This document shows positions 1 through 13,142 of a stretch of 64,000 nucleotides of DNA, one piece after another. The notes under the pieces were generated by a model that worked only from the letters and a program-made list of their open reading frames with translations, was not told where the DNA came from and searched no databases. Made by a program: the position numbers and the translations under genes. This DNA is from Taeniopygia guttata (lineage: Eukaryota; Chordata; Aves; Passeriformes; Estrildidae), in contig NC_133032.1 in the NCBI RefSeq assembly GCF_048771995.1, positions 28,855,501 through 28,919,500 of the forward strand. The letters run 5' to 3'. Numbering within the stretch: the stretch's first letter is position 1; each line of letters opens with the position of its first letter.

Positions 1-620
1 CTCAGAGCCTTCCTCAGTGCCACAGCAGGATGCGCTGTGCCTGTGCCCCGCATATGCTAATGATAGTGAGGAGTTTTAGGAAATAACTTGCATGACTGTG
101 GGAAATGGATTTATAGAAAATTCTCAAAACCTAGCAGAATGCTCGCACAGTGTGCACCTGTATGCAAACCTTGAGATAAGAAATGCTGGTTTACAAATGC
201 CACAGAATAGGACAGACATTTTTAAGAGAGAAATAGAACTAGAAACAAGTTTCAAAGGGTGGCCTTACAAATAAGACTAGATACTTTAGAGAAGTAGAAC
301 TATGAGAGATGCATTGCAGTAAGACCTACGAGGGGTAATTTTAGATGATTAAGGCATTTACAATATAGCGTAGCAAAAGCTGATAGACCAAGAAACGCCT
401 ATAGTGTATTGTAATTAAGAAACTGTTATAATTAAGAAATATTGTAATTAAGAATAGTTTTTCCCTAGAAAACCCTTTTCTAAGGAAAACTATGAATGTG
501 CATGAATGTAGCTGTATCTTGTGATTTGCTGTGTGCCCGGGTGTGCGCTGTTAGGAGCGGTGTGCCTAGCGCGCTGAATAGAGCTAATATCAGTTTCTTG
601 GACTTTGTTTTGGAAGTGTC
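1..620 (+). mobile_element. LTR-like endogenous retrovirus remnant (tentative)
   Basis: A 0.6-kb segment resembles the U3-R-U5 layout of an avian retroviral LTR. It has an AT-rich U3-like part with three near-copies of TGTAATTAAGAA (about 408-454), then a GC-richer stretch leading to GCGCTGAATAGAGC, a degenerate poly(A)-signal region near 575-590. No coding remnants or clear termini are visible, and the left end may be outside the window. The family is not identified. Confidence 0.35.
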
Positions 621-2495
621 TCTTGGCCCAGTTTGGGGTGATTCAGCCTCATGTCAGGAAATTTGCAAGGCCTTAGCAAAATTTGCTTGCAGACAAGCCC
701 CAGCATCCTCCACTTAGAGTAAGCAGGTGCTTTGCAGCCAGCTTCTGACCCAGATGAGTATGGGATATGCTGTGTGAGCATTTGCAAGACTAAGATAAAT
801 CTGTAAGAAACTCGCAATTAAACTTAATAAGACAATTAGGTGTTGTTCCTTGACCTCAGAGGAGGAAGACACAGGAGGTGCAAATGCAGAAAGGTAGCTG
901 ACAGCACAGTAATGGACTCATTTTCTGCTGGGGATGTTGATCCCTGTTACAAATGCCTTGAACACCAGGGGTCCCTACTGGACAAAAAAAAAAAAGTCTG
1001 TGCTGCTCTTTTCTCTCTGAAATCCAAACACACTGCAGATTTTTATATGCACAGTTATTATCTTACTATTTAGTGTTTCCATTCGTGTCATAAGCATTAG
1101 ATCTAGCTTGAATATTCATGGACACTATTTCTTATAAAGGAGGTATTTCCATGATGATGCCAAGTTGTTAATAGTGTTCATTACAGGTTAGAAGAGAAGA
1201 TAATTTTGAATTAGAGTTTTAAACTGGGATTTGAGTTCACAGATTATTTCCTATATTCATCTTGTAGAAGCTTTGATGAGAGTAGAAGACTTCTTTAAAG
1301 GTGTGGCAGGAGCTGGATGCTTTCTCTACTTCCTTGGCTGAAAGTATTTATGGTATTTCTGGATCTTCAGGTTTTGAATAAGCTATATATAATGCAAATG
1401 CAGTAGTTTAAAGTAATTTTTAATGTTATGATTCTTCTGTTTTGTCTCTCAAGAAATTCAGCAGAACCTGTTCTATGGGTGTAAACTAAGAAATGTGTAC
1501 TGTAATTACTAGTTATTGCAAAAAGCAGCTTGTACATATTCAAAAAGCCCATGTGGCAGTACATCATCTCTCTCCTGTATCTATTTCCTTCCACTATTAT
1601 TTTTGTCTAGGTACTGCCTGTACTTATTGATGCAAAAGAGCTGACTTCCATCTGAAAAGTGATAACCAGACATTCCAGATAGCTGACTTTAAAAAACCAG
1701 TCTTGAGCTCTGAAAAATGCATATGTTAGAGGGTTGAGCTGGATTGTAAGATGCACTGAAAACTGACAGTCAATCCTTAAGTTGGTTATTTAACTGAAGT
1801 GGAGAACTGAACCCTAATTACATCACATTTCAACCTGCATTTACCAGATGACTTTGAGGAGTAAGATAAATGGGAGAGAAAATCAGGCCATTGTCAGCTA
1901 ATATCAAACTCTAATAATGCTTCTGCTTCAGAATCTGTGTTCTGTGTGGTTGAAAATAACAGAGAAGTTGAAAATAACTGTGCACCAGTTGGTGACTGGA
2001 TGACTATGAATCATGAATGCAGCATGGTGATGAGAAATGCAAGTGTGATGGTCAAATGCATGAGGAGGTATTTAAAACAGAGAGAGGGAAATAATAATGA
2101 CATTGTATGAAGTTGTAATAAGCCTTTTTGGAAGTGCACTGTGCTAATTGGGGATGACGGTATTCAAGAAAGTTGATCTCATACTTGAAACGAGTGCAAA
2201 GAACAGTTTAAAGCTTAAATTGCACTGCATATGTCAGACTCTCATCAAAGCACTCTGTGGTACATGGGCCTCTTGGGACAGGCAGCTCTTGTCCATGATG
2301 ACTTTGGAGGGAGTAACCTCCTGCAGGGGAACTATTTCACCACCACTTGTGCCAAAACACACTTAAACCCTTCTGAGTGTACCTGCTTCATGCATTCCAG
2401 GATGCTGTCTCCTGTACAACCTGGAGGCCCTTAGCTGGAGCAGAATCTTGGTTTCAGCTTTGCAAAGCTGTCAAGACATGATGACTACTCCTGCA
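621..2495. other. Intergenic, nothing recognised
   Basis: Short open frames only, none with a recognisable domain or plausible exon structure. A 12-base A run lies near 983. Confidence 0.6.
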
Positions 2496-2645
2496 GGCAC
2501 ACAGTTTGTGGGGATTGGCAGTGGGGCTGTGCTGTAGCACTCAGTTTGTGGGGACTGGGATGGGGCCAGGCTGTGGCACACGGCGTGTGGGGATTGGGAT
2601 GGGGCCGGGCTGTGGCACACGGCGTGTGGGGATTGGGATGGGGCT
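2496..2645. repeat. 39-bp minisatellite, about four units
   Basis: Units start at 2496, 2536, 2575 and 2614, with a typical core of GGCACACGGCGTGTGGGGAT followed by a TGGGATGGGG segment. The last two copies are nearly identical and the first two are diverged. The repeat creates open frames on both strands, which I do not regard as genes. Confidence 0.9.
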
Positions 2646-4895
2646 GCAGCCCAGCCTCATCCTCAGTGGGCACAGCTGTGAGAAGCAGGTGAGCAGCACT
2701 GACAGCAATGAGCCATGGAGTGCCCAGGGGCACTGAGCAACCACCAAAGGGCACAGAGGGCACACAGGGGCACTGCAGCAACAGGAGGGGTAGAAAAGGC
2801 TGGGCTGAAAGACAAGAAGGGCAGACCCTTGCAGCCTTCTGAAGTGACATGGTGTTACTGGTGTTAGTCTGTGTGGGCAGACAGTTGAAGCCCTCTGAAG
2901 AGGTAGGGTGTTACTGTGTATGGGCTGATGCTTTCTGAAATTGTATGATGATAATCTGTGTATCGTGGCTGTCTCAACTGCTGTATGTGCTGTGGCGTAT
3001 GCTGTGACAAACTCCTGCTGGCTTTTTTCTTTTCTGAAGCAGTTAGAAGTCACAAGCTCAGGCTAATTCACACCCTGAGCAACAGGGTGAGATTGTACAT
3101 GGGAGTATGGCTGGAGTATGACCTGCTCTTATTTCCCTTCAGTGGCATATATCTGTGCTCCATGCCATTTCCTTCGTGTGGAGAGGTTTTGCCTGAGAGA
3201 CAACCACTTGTTTGTTCTCATCAGTTTGTTTTTCCTCCTTTAGACTTGTTAATATCTTGTAGGGAAGGAATATTCTGGAAGAAAAGTAGAGTCTCAGCAA
3301 TACTGATGGAGTGTGATTGGTCTTCTTTTCCAGCCTGGTTGTCTACCTTTGTGCCACATTCTGAGTGAGGATGCAGCTATTAACTCCTTTGTTCTTGTAT
3401 CCAGGACCATGCCTGGAAAATCTATTGTAAGTGGAATCCTGACTGGAAAGTGAGACTTCAAAAAGCTGGTGAAGTGCATACAAAATCTTGAAGTGTTATT
3501 TTATGAGGAAGAATTAATTTGTAACAAGGCCTCTTCTAGAACTTAATATAGTGAAGAGTGAAAAGTCCACAAAGATTCTCAGTTTTGTGTGCTCAGCTCA
3601 TTGCTGAGGTGAACTGTGAAGGCCTAAGGAATTTTAAGTTTGCCAGTGATTGCAGGTTTTCCTAGGATGGCAGGAATAAGGGGTGAAGGCAGGGGCAGAT
3701 TAAGTCTATAGCATTTTAAATGTGTTGCTGCAGTAGTTGGACTAAATGAAAAGCAGAACCATGCTGAAGGCCATGTACAGAAAGTTAACAGGGCATTCCT
3801 GCAAGAGGTGCTGCAGTTACACACATACTGCGACCTGGTTGTTAGTGAGCCAAACTTTGCTAGAAGGTGTTAGTTTGTTCTGAATTTCTGGATCTGCCAG
3901 TTTGTAACACATTGGAAGTACTAGACCCTATTGGCTAAACAACGTGCAGTTACTTGTGTGGGAGTAGGGTGAAGCCAGAGGTGGTGGGGGTCATCTGTGC
4001 ATGTTTTTGTGCTTTGTTTTTTCATAATTGTGGTGCTCACGTACTGCTGCAGAGGGCTTTCCATGGTAAGAAGTATATATCCTAAGCATTTATGTATCCT
4101 CTCTTCCTGTATTCCTTTGGTATACAAATCAAAGCATCCATTAAAACCATACTGCATCCTTCTTGACCAGCTTTACCTATGTAGTGTGTTAGGTAAGAGC
4201 AGATGCATCTTGGTCAAGCCCAGCACAGCCAGTTGCTCAATTCTTTGGATTTTGGGGGATTGCGTTGGTGATCTAACTCTGGTAAATTGCAATGTGGAAG
4301 CCCAGTCTGCTAAAGACTGCAAACAGAGGCCCAATGATTGCTCTCAATAATATTAATTCAGTGAACCTTCAAGCACTGCCTTTTATCCCTGGCCTGAAGG
4401 GTAGGCAGCTGCTCTTTGTTTAATATTTTATTTCAAGCAGCATAATTTGCTGGTTTTTATAAAGCTGTCCTGAGCCAGTGGTGTTTCCACTGGCATATCT
4501 TCTCATATTGCTGCAGGGAAATTTCCCCAGAAGCAGTCAAGCCCATGGCCAAAGGCAGGGCCCTACAAACTCCAGGGCATTCCTCTCTGCTCTCACCACA
4601 CTTTGTGAGCGATCCATAGGAACAAGCAGACAGAGTCACTGATCTAAAGATGTGTGCTTTTATAGTGTGTCAGGGATTGTGCTTAATGAAGAACACTGAG
4701 AAACAGGGTAGAATGCCAAGCTGAAATATTTAGCAGCCAAAGGGAGTACCCCTGGGGACTGGTATGAGGAAGATCTGGCAGTACTTGTGTCTGTTACATA
4801 AGTAGGATTTGAATTTCACTCCCATTTGTACCCAGGTTTCTGTTCTCCAGGTGGATTGAACTTGCTTCTCTGCAGTCATGTGTTAGCAAAAGTAG

Positions 4896-4900
<5 letters not shown>
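2646..4900. other. Intergenic, moderately GC-rich then ordinary
   Basis: About 2650-3450 is GC-richer than its surroundings and has open frames up to 170 codons on the minus strand, partly generated by the minisatellite. None resembles a known protein. It may be an old transposon I cannot place. The remainder is unremarkable. Confidence 0.5.

Positions 4901-4946
<46 letters not shown>
4901..4946. repeat. (TA)n(CA)n microsatellite
   Basis: About nineteen TA dinucleotides run to 4938 and continue into CACACACA, followed by degenerate TATATG/TACACA sequence to about 4975. It is likely to be length-polymorphic. Confidence 0.97.
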
Positions 4947-4975
4947 GATATATATGTATACACATATACATATAT

Positions 4976-6429
4976 GCTGTTCGTGTAGCTTGGTGTAAAA
5001 CCAAGTATGTCAGCTCGGTAGGAGTTAGGCAGAGTTAATCATGGAAAGGAACAATATCAAGAGACTACAAAAACTTTTTAATGAAAATGCACATGTATGA
5101 AACACCTTCCATTCAGGCTGGCTACTCTGCAAAGGAGTGATGAATAATTGTGCAGTTAACACAGACTATCAGACACCAAGGCAGTTTTGTTAACTACTTG
5201 TGTGTTACTTACTTCTAAATATACCCTCACTTCAGAAAAACCAACCTAAGAGAAGTTTATCTTGCTGTAAAACCTGAAAAAAGCCTGTAAGGGTCAGGGC
5301 TCTCAAAAAGAAATAAGAAAATCTGAGATCTTATTTAAGGGATGATGTTAATGTGCGTTTCTTTAATGCTTTCAAGTCCTTTGAAACCTGAAATGTGGTT
5401 TTCTTTACTTTAGGTGGCAGATGTGAAGTAAAAGGTTATGATTTTTTTCAGTGGTTATTATGATTGCTCTTAGTTTGTTGGTTTTTTTGGGTCAGAATGC
5501 TCAAATATCCATTTTGTACCTCAGCTTTTAACAGTCTACTGCAAAAATGCAATTAATCTGTCTCACAACCTTTCTGTTTCTCTACAGTTTTGTTTCAGTG
5601 GTCATTTGAAGGCAGGAGAGCTACTTCCAAAAAAAATCCACAAAAATTTCTCTTGCTGCAAACACCAAGCCTACAACCTCAAAAATTAAAATCAAAGAAG
5701 GTAAAAACAAAATTTTATTTCAGAGTTCTTGTAGCATCTTATGTGTAGCTTTTGTTAATGTGTAGCTTCCACAGGCATAATAAAATATTAATGTTATCAT
5801 TTGTGCCAGGAAGCATAGCAAGATTTTTTTGTTTCACAGAGTTCAGGAAGGAAACCATTATTATTTCTAGACAAGATCATAAAGCAGCAAATACAGTAGG
5901 AAAATTATTTTATAGATTAGTGTAGTTAGCCATGTAAGTAATACCTGCTCTTACTGTTCATCATGAAGAGATGCCTTCTATAAGTAGGGTAAAGGTGAAG
6001 CGGAGCATGCATAAACACAGCATCCCATATCCTTAAAAAAGAAATACTGGAGAATACTGTTCCTCTTCATACCCCTTTTGTTGCCTTACTATATCACTAA
6101 CATTGCATTGTACATGATATTTGTGTGCTGGAAGCAATTCCCTGGAGGAAAGGAAGGAAAATTAGGCTGTCCAAGCCCTGTCTCTTTCTATGTCTATAGT
6201 TTGATCCAACCAGCTCAGAGCTGCCTAGTAATTTCCATTCCGCTCATAAGGAAAGACTTAACTTTCCTTTTTCTCTCAAAATATTGAGGCAGGACATGAC
6301 CTATATTATTTCTTTAAATTCCTGTATGCAGGATCCAGTTAAGCTAAGTGAGCTTTTGCTACAGGACCATGGAGGTTTGCATAGGTTCAGACTTCTGACA
6401 CACTCATAAAAGAGAAGTAGATCAATAAC
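4976..6429. other. Intergenic, nothing recognised
   Basis: AT-rich DNA with no exon, repeat family or RNA gene that I can support. Confidence 0.6.
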
Positions 6430-6625
6430 TATTAAATGCAAGACAATGTCTCTGGTTCACAAAGTCCCTGAGCTGCAATTTGTTGGGGTGTGAGAGCGCA
6501 CACCACTCTGCAGAAGCAGCGGTGTGTGCTTGTCCTCATGGTCTTCCTCAGCACTACATTCTTTGGCCACAGGATAGAGACAGGATACTGGACTTGATTG
6601 GCTTTTAATCTGCTCAGGTTCTTAG
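6430..6625 (+). mobile_element. Possible ancient L3/CR1-type LINE tail
   Basis: The stretch near 6560-6620 reads like the 3' tail of old amniote L3/CR1 elements: GATACTGGACTTGATTGGC, then a CTGCTCAGG segment and a TTCTTA end. It is highly diverged and recognised from memory only. The minus-strand frame here that begins MYSLDQKE is not a gene. Confidence 0.35.
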
Positions 6626-9585
6626 GCTTACTTTCCTTCTGGTCAAGTGAATACAAAAAATTAGTAAGATCAGCCTGATGAAGTTAAAAATTTCCATATA
6701 ATCATATTTTATTTACGTAAAGCCCTGACTCCGGAGGCTACATCTGTCAAGTGGGAGAGAATGCAAACTGAAGGTGACAGAGTAAGTAAGTGTTGATGGG
6801 GAAAAAATGTTATCCAAGTTTATAATGGGATATTATATGTGTCAGCAAAGAAAATAATACTTCTGGGACTTTTTTTTTGCTGTGAGGACTGAAACAGATG
6901 CATCAACATTTGAAGGATAGCTGAAATTATTTGAAAACCAGGGCTTCAAAAAGAAGAAAACTTGTTACTTAAAGATTTTTCTAGAAAGAGGTGACGTCCT
7001 GGAATATACCCACATAGAGGCACACTCAGAAAAAAAAAAAGATTTTTTTTTTGGTGGTATACTCCAGAGTCAAAGAATGACCTAAATTGGCCTAAACTCT
7101 CTCTTAGTGCTTAATTCTTTTTTTTCTTCAATAATGAGACAGACTGAAAGGTCAGGAGATTTTTAATAATGTTTTCTCTTTAGGTGTTTCAGTAAAAAAC
7201 ATACAGAAGAATTTTGCTTGAACTCAAAAGCTGTTCCTAAGCTTACCTTACTATATCAGTACTTCTAAAGTGCCAAAAAATTCCATTTTGATAGCCTATT
7301 ACAGTAATTGATTAATTATTTTATTTTTATAGGAAATTAATTTCCAAATGTAGACCATAAATGAAGTTCAGGGTGATGTAGCCATGTTTTCTGATTTACT
7401 TTATAAGAAACTTTTGTATCATTTAGACTTAAACTAATGGTAGAAAATTAAATTTGGATGCCATTATGAATAGATTTGATGTAATTAATTTACTATCTTG
7501 TTAACCTCTTAATTGGGAAAATTTCTTTCCTTTGGAACTCTCATGCAAAAACAAGTCCTTTCTTCCTTTTCCATCCCACATTCTGAACCACAATTTCAAA
7601 ACCACCAAAACTCACTGAAGAACAGTCCTCAAATGTTGAAGATTTCCATTCCATTTCCATTCAAATTTGACTGACAGGACAAATGTTCTACCAAAAAGGC
7701 CATCTACTACTTGGAGTACCAGTCAATGACCCTTTGTGAGCAGCACTGAGTGTTCTTGGCTTCATCTTAATATTAAAAATTCACAATTTTTTTATAAGAT
7801 GTAATGGCTGTTTTCTGTCCAACTCTAAATAATGAGCTTCATTAATTGAAACAGATAAAATCTCTGTTACTTTGCTAATGGCATTCCTTGTTAATTCCTT
7901 GTTAATTCAGCAAGTTAAACAAGAGACTATTTTTGACATAAGAACTATGAAGGGAGAATATTTTTCTGGATTAGACATGATTATTTTGTGTGAGTAATGC
8001 TTGCTTGATTATTAACAATTTCATTATCAATGTCAAAAAAGTATTGCAGGTAAAACAAAGCTGGAAGATATATATATAAAAAATATATAAAAAATATATA
8101 ATTAGTTATATCTATAAGCCAAACTTTTTTCAACCATGTTAAAAGGTATTTATGCTATTAACATCCTTTAAAAATTAAAATTAAAAATAACTAAACATTA
8201 CAACAACAACTTTAACAACACAAACAAAACCCTGAACATTTCATCATTAAAGAAATATATGTGGAAAGCTCTAAATGCAGTAGAACTAATCTGTGTAAGG
8301 AAATCCACTGGTAATGATTGCTATAGATCTTCTGATTAATGGTTTTATTACCTGTTAGAAATTGTTAAAATTGTGGTTTTATTTCACATTCTGCTTTATA
8401 AGTCTTAACAATAATACTTAAGTTGAAAAAACAAATTTTAAATGCATAAAATACAAGTTGCTTGACTCATCTATACAAGGAAATTCTTTGATATCTAGTC
8501 CTCTGCTTCAGCAAAGGAAGTCATGCACTGTTACCTAGAGAGCAAATCATTAGGAAATAAGCACTTTTTCAAGTACTCATACTTCCTGTAGGAAAATTAC
8601 TGTACCAGGTCTCCCCAAAAGCAAATTTTTCTGCATTTTGTTTCAAAGAATAACTCAAACTGGGCTACTTAAACAGCTAAAGTTAAGATGTAGATTCATC
8701 TCATATGTTTTTGAGAAATGTGTGATGGCTGCACATATTTTTTTTTGTTGTGGCAACCTTAATAAACACTGAATTTCAGTTCTTAGCTGCAGTTATTTGA
8801 AGTAGTTATTTGAGCATTCCTTAGTGTTCAGAGCCGTGTCCTGTCCTTTTACCTTTCTCCACACACAGGGTTTCACATAGCATATTGGGATAGACTTTTG
8901 TCATAATCCATCTCTGGTCTAAGTTGTATATTTATCTGCTGTGTGAAACAACTGGGTGCTTTTACATATTTCTTTTTCAAATGGAAAAAGCATTACAGAT
9001 GGTAATGTAGAAGATAACTGTAGTGGTTTTTCAATCTTTTTCCCCAGTTTGATCATAGCATGACAATTTGGGTGGTACTCATGTCAGTTTTCTCCACTAG
9101 CTTGTTTTTTGACACACATTTTAGCTACAAAAATCTACCATTGCAGTGTTCTGTCACATGTAAACCTCTAACTTTTAAAGATCCCCACCGACTGGTAAAT
9201 GTGATTCCTAGAATGAAGGGGAGCCCTATTCATTCTGTGGATGTTCTTTGATTTGAATTTTCCTCCCTTAAATGTAAGATAAGTTTAGGCAGAGATTTTT
9301 TTTTTTCCAGTCTTTGCTGGATGGATCGTACAAGCTGTTGTATTTAGTGAGGGACATGCTATTCCACTGGGGTCTCGTGAGAAGATGGGAGAAGACAAAG
9401 TAACCTCTAATAGGTTATTTTTTATTTACAAGTGTAGCCACTTGTGCTACCCCATTTATCTAGGATAAAAGTGTAACACAGAAGAAAGTAAATCGGAGAA
9501 CTGGAGCTTGTATATGCCTGCCAAAAAAGGCTCTGTCGGTAAACAAAGATAGTTAAACTTGTAGACCCAATTGAAGTCCTCTATT
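6626..9585. other. AT-rich intergenic DNA
   Basis: Very AT-rich, with TAATTA-type homeodomain-like words (around 7305-7345 and 7480), an ATATAT/AAAAATATATA tract at about 8070-8102, and a tandem CCTTGTTAATT pair near 7888-7911. No gene is recognised. Confidence 0.6.
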
Positions 9586-9885
9586 TGTCTTGGTTTGAAA
9601 AAACAGGTGTCTGCTAAGGAAGGCAGGAGCCTCCCTTGAAATGGAAAATGTAAACCCTCTCCCTCTGAATTATTATAAATTTGAAATTAAGGGGCTCTCA
9701 GGCAAAGATATGGGAATAGGAATAACAGTTTCTTACTAGGAAAATTAAAAATACAAATGCAGTAGTACAGACCAAAAAAAAAAAAAATCACAGAGAGAGT
9801 CAGAACAGGATCTGACACCCTGTGGGTCAGGGAGGTGGCAGCAGTCCCATTCCATGGATTTTAAAATAGCAGCACTAGGAAAGTA
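9586..9885. mobile_element. Passerine LTR-retroelement fragment
   Basis: The segment containing GGTGTCTGCTAAGGAAGGCA, then the motifs AAATGGAAAATGTAAACCCT and GGCTCTCAGGCAAAGATATG, resembles a high-copy passerine endogenous retrovirus repeat that I know from memory. It has an internal A13 run at about 9776-9788. No termini or coding sequence are defined, so orientation is left open. Confidence 0.5.
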
Positions 9886-9903
9886 TAAATCCTTGTGTAC
9901 TGT

Positions 9904-10260
9904 TCAGCCTGGAGAAGGTTGCACAGAGATCTTGTAGCAGCTTTCCAGTATCTGAAGGTTCTGCAGGGATGCTGGAGAAATCCTCTGCCTCAGGAACTGT
10001 AGTGATAGGACAAGAGGGAATGGGTTCAAACTGAAACAAAGGAAATTTAGATTAAGAAATTCTGTAGTGTGGGGGTGGTGAGGCACTGGCACAGGCTGCC
10101 CAAAGAAGCTGTAGATGTCACATCCCTAGGGTGTTCAAGGTCAGGCTGGATGCAGCTCTGCGCAACCTTGTCTAGTAGAACGTGTTTCCTGCCCATGGCA
10201 GGGGTCTGGAATATGATGATCTTTAAGGTCCCTTCCAACCCAAATAATTTTATGATTTTC
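9904..10260 (+). mobile_element. CR1 LINE 3' fragment, sense
   Basis: Shows the typical CR1 3' region in order: CAGCCTGGAGAAGG, GATAGGACAAGAGGGAATGG, GAGGCACTGGCACAGGCTGC, CCATGGCAGGGGTCTGGAAT, and CCCTTCCAACCC followed by a degenerate terminal TTTTATGATTTTC. It is 5'-truncated, as CR1 insertions usually are. Confidence 0.93.
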
Positions 10261-11084
10261 ATTACTGTCTGAAAGCCCTATAGTGATTAGCAAATTAAAC
10301 TCTGTACTGAATAGTGAATTCACTTTAAAAGGAACAGAGCTGAGCTTCACCCAAATCTGAAATGCTGTTTCTTGCCCTAAACTTCTATTTTTGAATAAAT
10401 ATAGAAAGCTGTTTAAATCTTAATCATTAGTAAATCATTGAGCAAATACAAGTTGTGTGTTTTAAAATAATTCTTAGCACTACTCTTGTGTTAATTTAAT
10501 TTTGCCAACTTGTAAGAGCTGTGCTGTTACTGACAAAACTTGTATTTCCATGTTATTGTTATGCTTCTGCCAGATTGGTGAATGCAGATTGTGTGATGCA
10601 TGCATTTTTATAATCTAGTATGCAATAAATCTTCCTGCTGGAAAATCTACCTGTATTCCTGAAGTTTCTACATAAAGTTGCAGCAAAAGTAGTATGACAA
10701 CATGGGCTTAATACTGTTGTCATTAAAATTCGGAACAAAATTGTGGAGTGCTTTAGTACATACATTGACATTGACCAAGAGCTTTGTTAAAAGTCTGTGT
10801 ATAAACACATTACAGTGATAATTCAGATAATACACATATACAACACCCAAAACCACACAATGAATTGGCTTAGTGGTGTCATTCCACTTGCTTGGCTGTA
10901 TATAAATTACAAATTCTGTGATTGTTACTGTTTGAAACTTCTAGAACATCGAATATGGCTAAAAATAATTGAATATGAAATTAAAAATCAGATACTTTTG
11001 TGTGAAATTAAAATTAAAAATTGTATAAATTAAAAGCTAGATACTGTAGGTGTGTAGGTGAGGAACAAAAAAAGTAGTAGTATT
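10261..11084. other. Intergenic, nothing recognised
   Basis: AT-rich sequence with repeated AAATTAAAA words near 10979-11034. No gene is seen. Confidence 0.6.
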
Positions 11085-11329
11085 TGTTCTTAAATGACTT
11101 TAAGCTGGAGGGGGATAAGTTTAGATCAGATATTAGAGGGAAATTCTTTACTGTTGAATTGGTGAGGCACTGGAACAGGCTGTTCAGAGAGGCTGTGGAT
11201 TCCCCATCCCTGGAAGTGTTCAAGGCCAGGTTGAACAAAGTTCCTGGTCTAGTGGAAGGTATCCCTGCCCATGGCAGGGGTTTGGAATGAATAAAGTCCC
11301 TTCCAACCAGAACCATTCTACGATTCTTA
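11085..11329 (+). mobile_element. CR1 LINE 3' fragment, sense
   Basis: Contains GTGAGGCACTGGAACAGGCT, CCCATGGCAGGGGTTTGGAA, GTCCCTTCCAACCAGAACC and the terminal CATTCTACGATTCTT. It is a second sense copy 0.8 kb downstream of the first and less diverged at its 3' tail. Confidence 0.95.
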
Positions 11330-12486
11330 TTTTGCAGTACAATTACATGAGAAACATCTTTGTTTCAAGTAGAAATATTACATTTGATACTTTAAAAAAT
11401 AATTTATAATGGAAGGCAGATGCTTTGTGTAAAATATTACTATAAATACATAATTAAATCACAGCATTTTATGCTTTATGAATTTAAATAACAATTTGAA
11501 TATTTCTGATGTTTTCCATAGACTCCAGTAATGAAAAGTCAGGTCTAACAGGTCTAACCTGATTAATCTTTACAACACTGTTGCTAGGCACTCCTGAATT
11601 TTGGACACAAAGCTAAGAAATGAAATCATCCGATTAAGGCCAATGGATGAATCAATAGCAGACTTCAGACTGGAACTCTAGGTTCTTGCTTCCTAGCTTT
11701 ATTCTGAATCATAAATTGTCTTGTAATTGCTAAAGTGAAGAGAGAGGTCAGTTGGTAACAATTTAAGTACATTCAGGCTTCTGACATTCATTTCTATGCT
11801 TTCTAAAATAGATTAGTTTAAAATCTCTGAAAGATGGTGTCTGATTTGGATTTCTAATGCAAAAATGTGAACTGAAAATTAAATACAAGTATTAATATGA
11901 AAATTAAAAAAAAAGGCACAGATGGTTGTGCCACTATAAAAAAAAAAAAAAAAAAAAAAAAGATTAGAAGGTTAATTCTTAAGCCTGTCTCTCATTCCCT
12001 AGTCTGGGGATTCCTGCATCCCAGCTGGTTGTGCTGGCCTCTTGGCACTGAAATCATCTCCCTGAGACACATCACAACAAGGGATGGTCTCCTGGAGGTC
12101 TGTTGTTGGCATTCACAGCACAGAAATCTCACCATTCCTTAAAAATATATGCTTTTAATTCCTGTGGCTTCAAGTGAAAAAAAAACAACTCAGCAGTGAT
12201 GTGACTCATCTAGTTGGTGATATGCTGTTTCTCAGAATTTGCTGTACATTGGTCTAGAACAACAACTTAGGGAGATGGTGGCAGCCTCATGAGTGGGGCA
12301 GAGGGGCTGCAGGTAGTACTTCCACAGGTGTCCCCGGGTTCTTCCCACTTCCCAGGGCAGGTGTGATGCTCTGGTGCTGGTGGAAGTGCCCTTAGAAAAC
12401 AACACTCACCAGCAGGGATAGTGTGTCAGTATCACTCTGTGCAATGTTCTGCTGGGCCCCAGTTCTTCATTTCAGTTCGTTAAGTA
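11330..12486. other. Intergenic with long A tract
   Basis: Includes an uninterrupted run of about 24 A at 11938-11961, preceded by a 6-bp stem GGCACA/TGTGCC at 11915-11932 with a 6-base loop. A GC-richer stretch follows at 11975-12480 with no recognised gene. Confidence 0.6.
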
Positions 12487-13142
12487 AAAAAATCATTGAA
12501 TCATCAAGGTTGGAATAGACCTTTAATGTGATCCAAATCAGCTGCCAATCCAGCACTGCAACTGTAACTCCTAAACCACATCATCCAGTGCTGGAGCCAG
12601 ATGCCTCTTAAACATCTCCAGGCGTGGTGACTCCACCACCACCCTGAGCAACCTATTCCAATGCCTGACCACCTGAACAGTGAAAAAGTTTTCTAATGTC
12701 TAATCTGAATATTCCCTGTCTCAGTTTAAGGCCATTTCCACTTATCCTCTCACTGGCATGGCAGAGGAGACTGGCTCCCCCCTCACTCCACCCTCTTGCC
12801 AGGGAGTTCTAGGTCCCCCTGGAGTCTCTTCTTCTCCAGACTAAACAACTCCAGCTCCCTCAGCTGCTTCTCTTAGGAACATGAGCAAGAAGCTTCACCA
12901 GCTTCCTTGCCGTTCCCTGGACAAGTTTCGGCACCTCACTATCTTTCCTGAGCTGAGGGCCCCCAGGACTGGACAGAGCGTTTGAGATGTGGCCTCACTG
13001 TACCCAGTACAGAGGGATGTCAACTTCCCTGGTCCTGCTGGCCACAAGATTTCTGACACAGGCCAGGTGCCACTGACCTGCTCGTTCACATGGCTGGCTC
13101 AGCTTCACCACATACTGGCACAGGTCAGCTGCTGTTGCCCAG
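12487..13142 (-). mobile_element. CR1 LINE, antisense, part 1 (interrupted by LTR)
   Basis: Starts AATCATTGAATCATCAAGG and continues through AGGTTGGAATAGACC, GGTCCCCCTGGAGTCTCTTC, CCAGGACTGGACAGAG and GATGTGGCCTCACTG to GGCACAGGTCAGCTGC, the standard reverse-complement order of a CR1 3' UTR and ORF2 end. The match resumes after the LTR at 13770. Confidence 0.93.

Noticed and set aside
2541..3053. Minus-strand frame of 170 codons with proline/histidine-rich repeats
   Set aside because: The periodicity comes from the 39-bp minisatellite; no domain or splice context supports a gene.
6432..6656. Minus-strand frame beginning MYSLDQKE, superficially like the start of DUSP19
   Set aside because: Similarity stops after a few residues, there is no phosphatase sequence after it, and the region looks like an old LINE tail.
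11915..11961. Hairpin plus long A tract as a possible small RNA or SINE
   Set aside because: The stem is only 6 bp and there are no A/B-box promoter elements or family matches.
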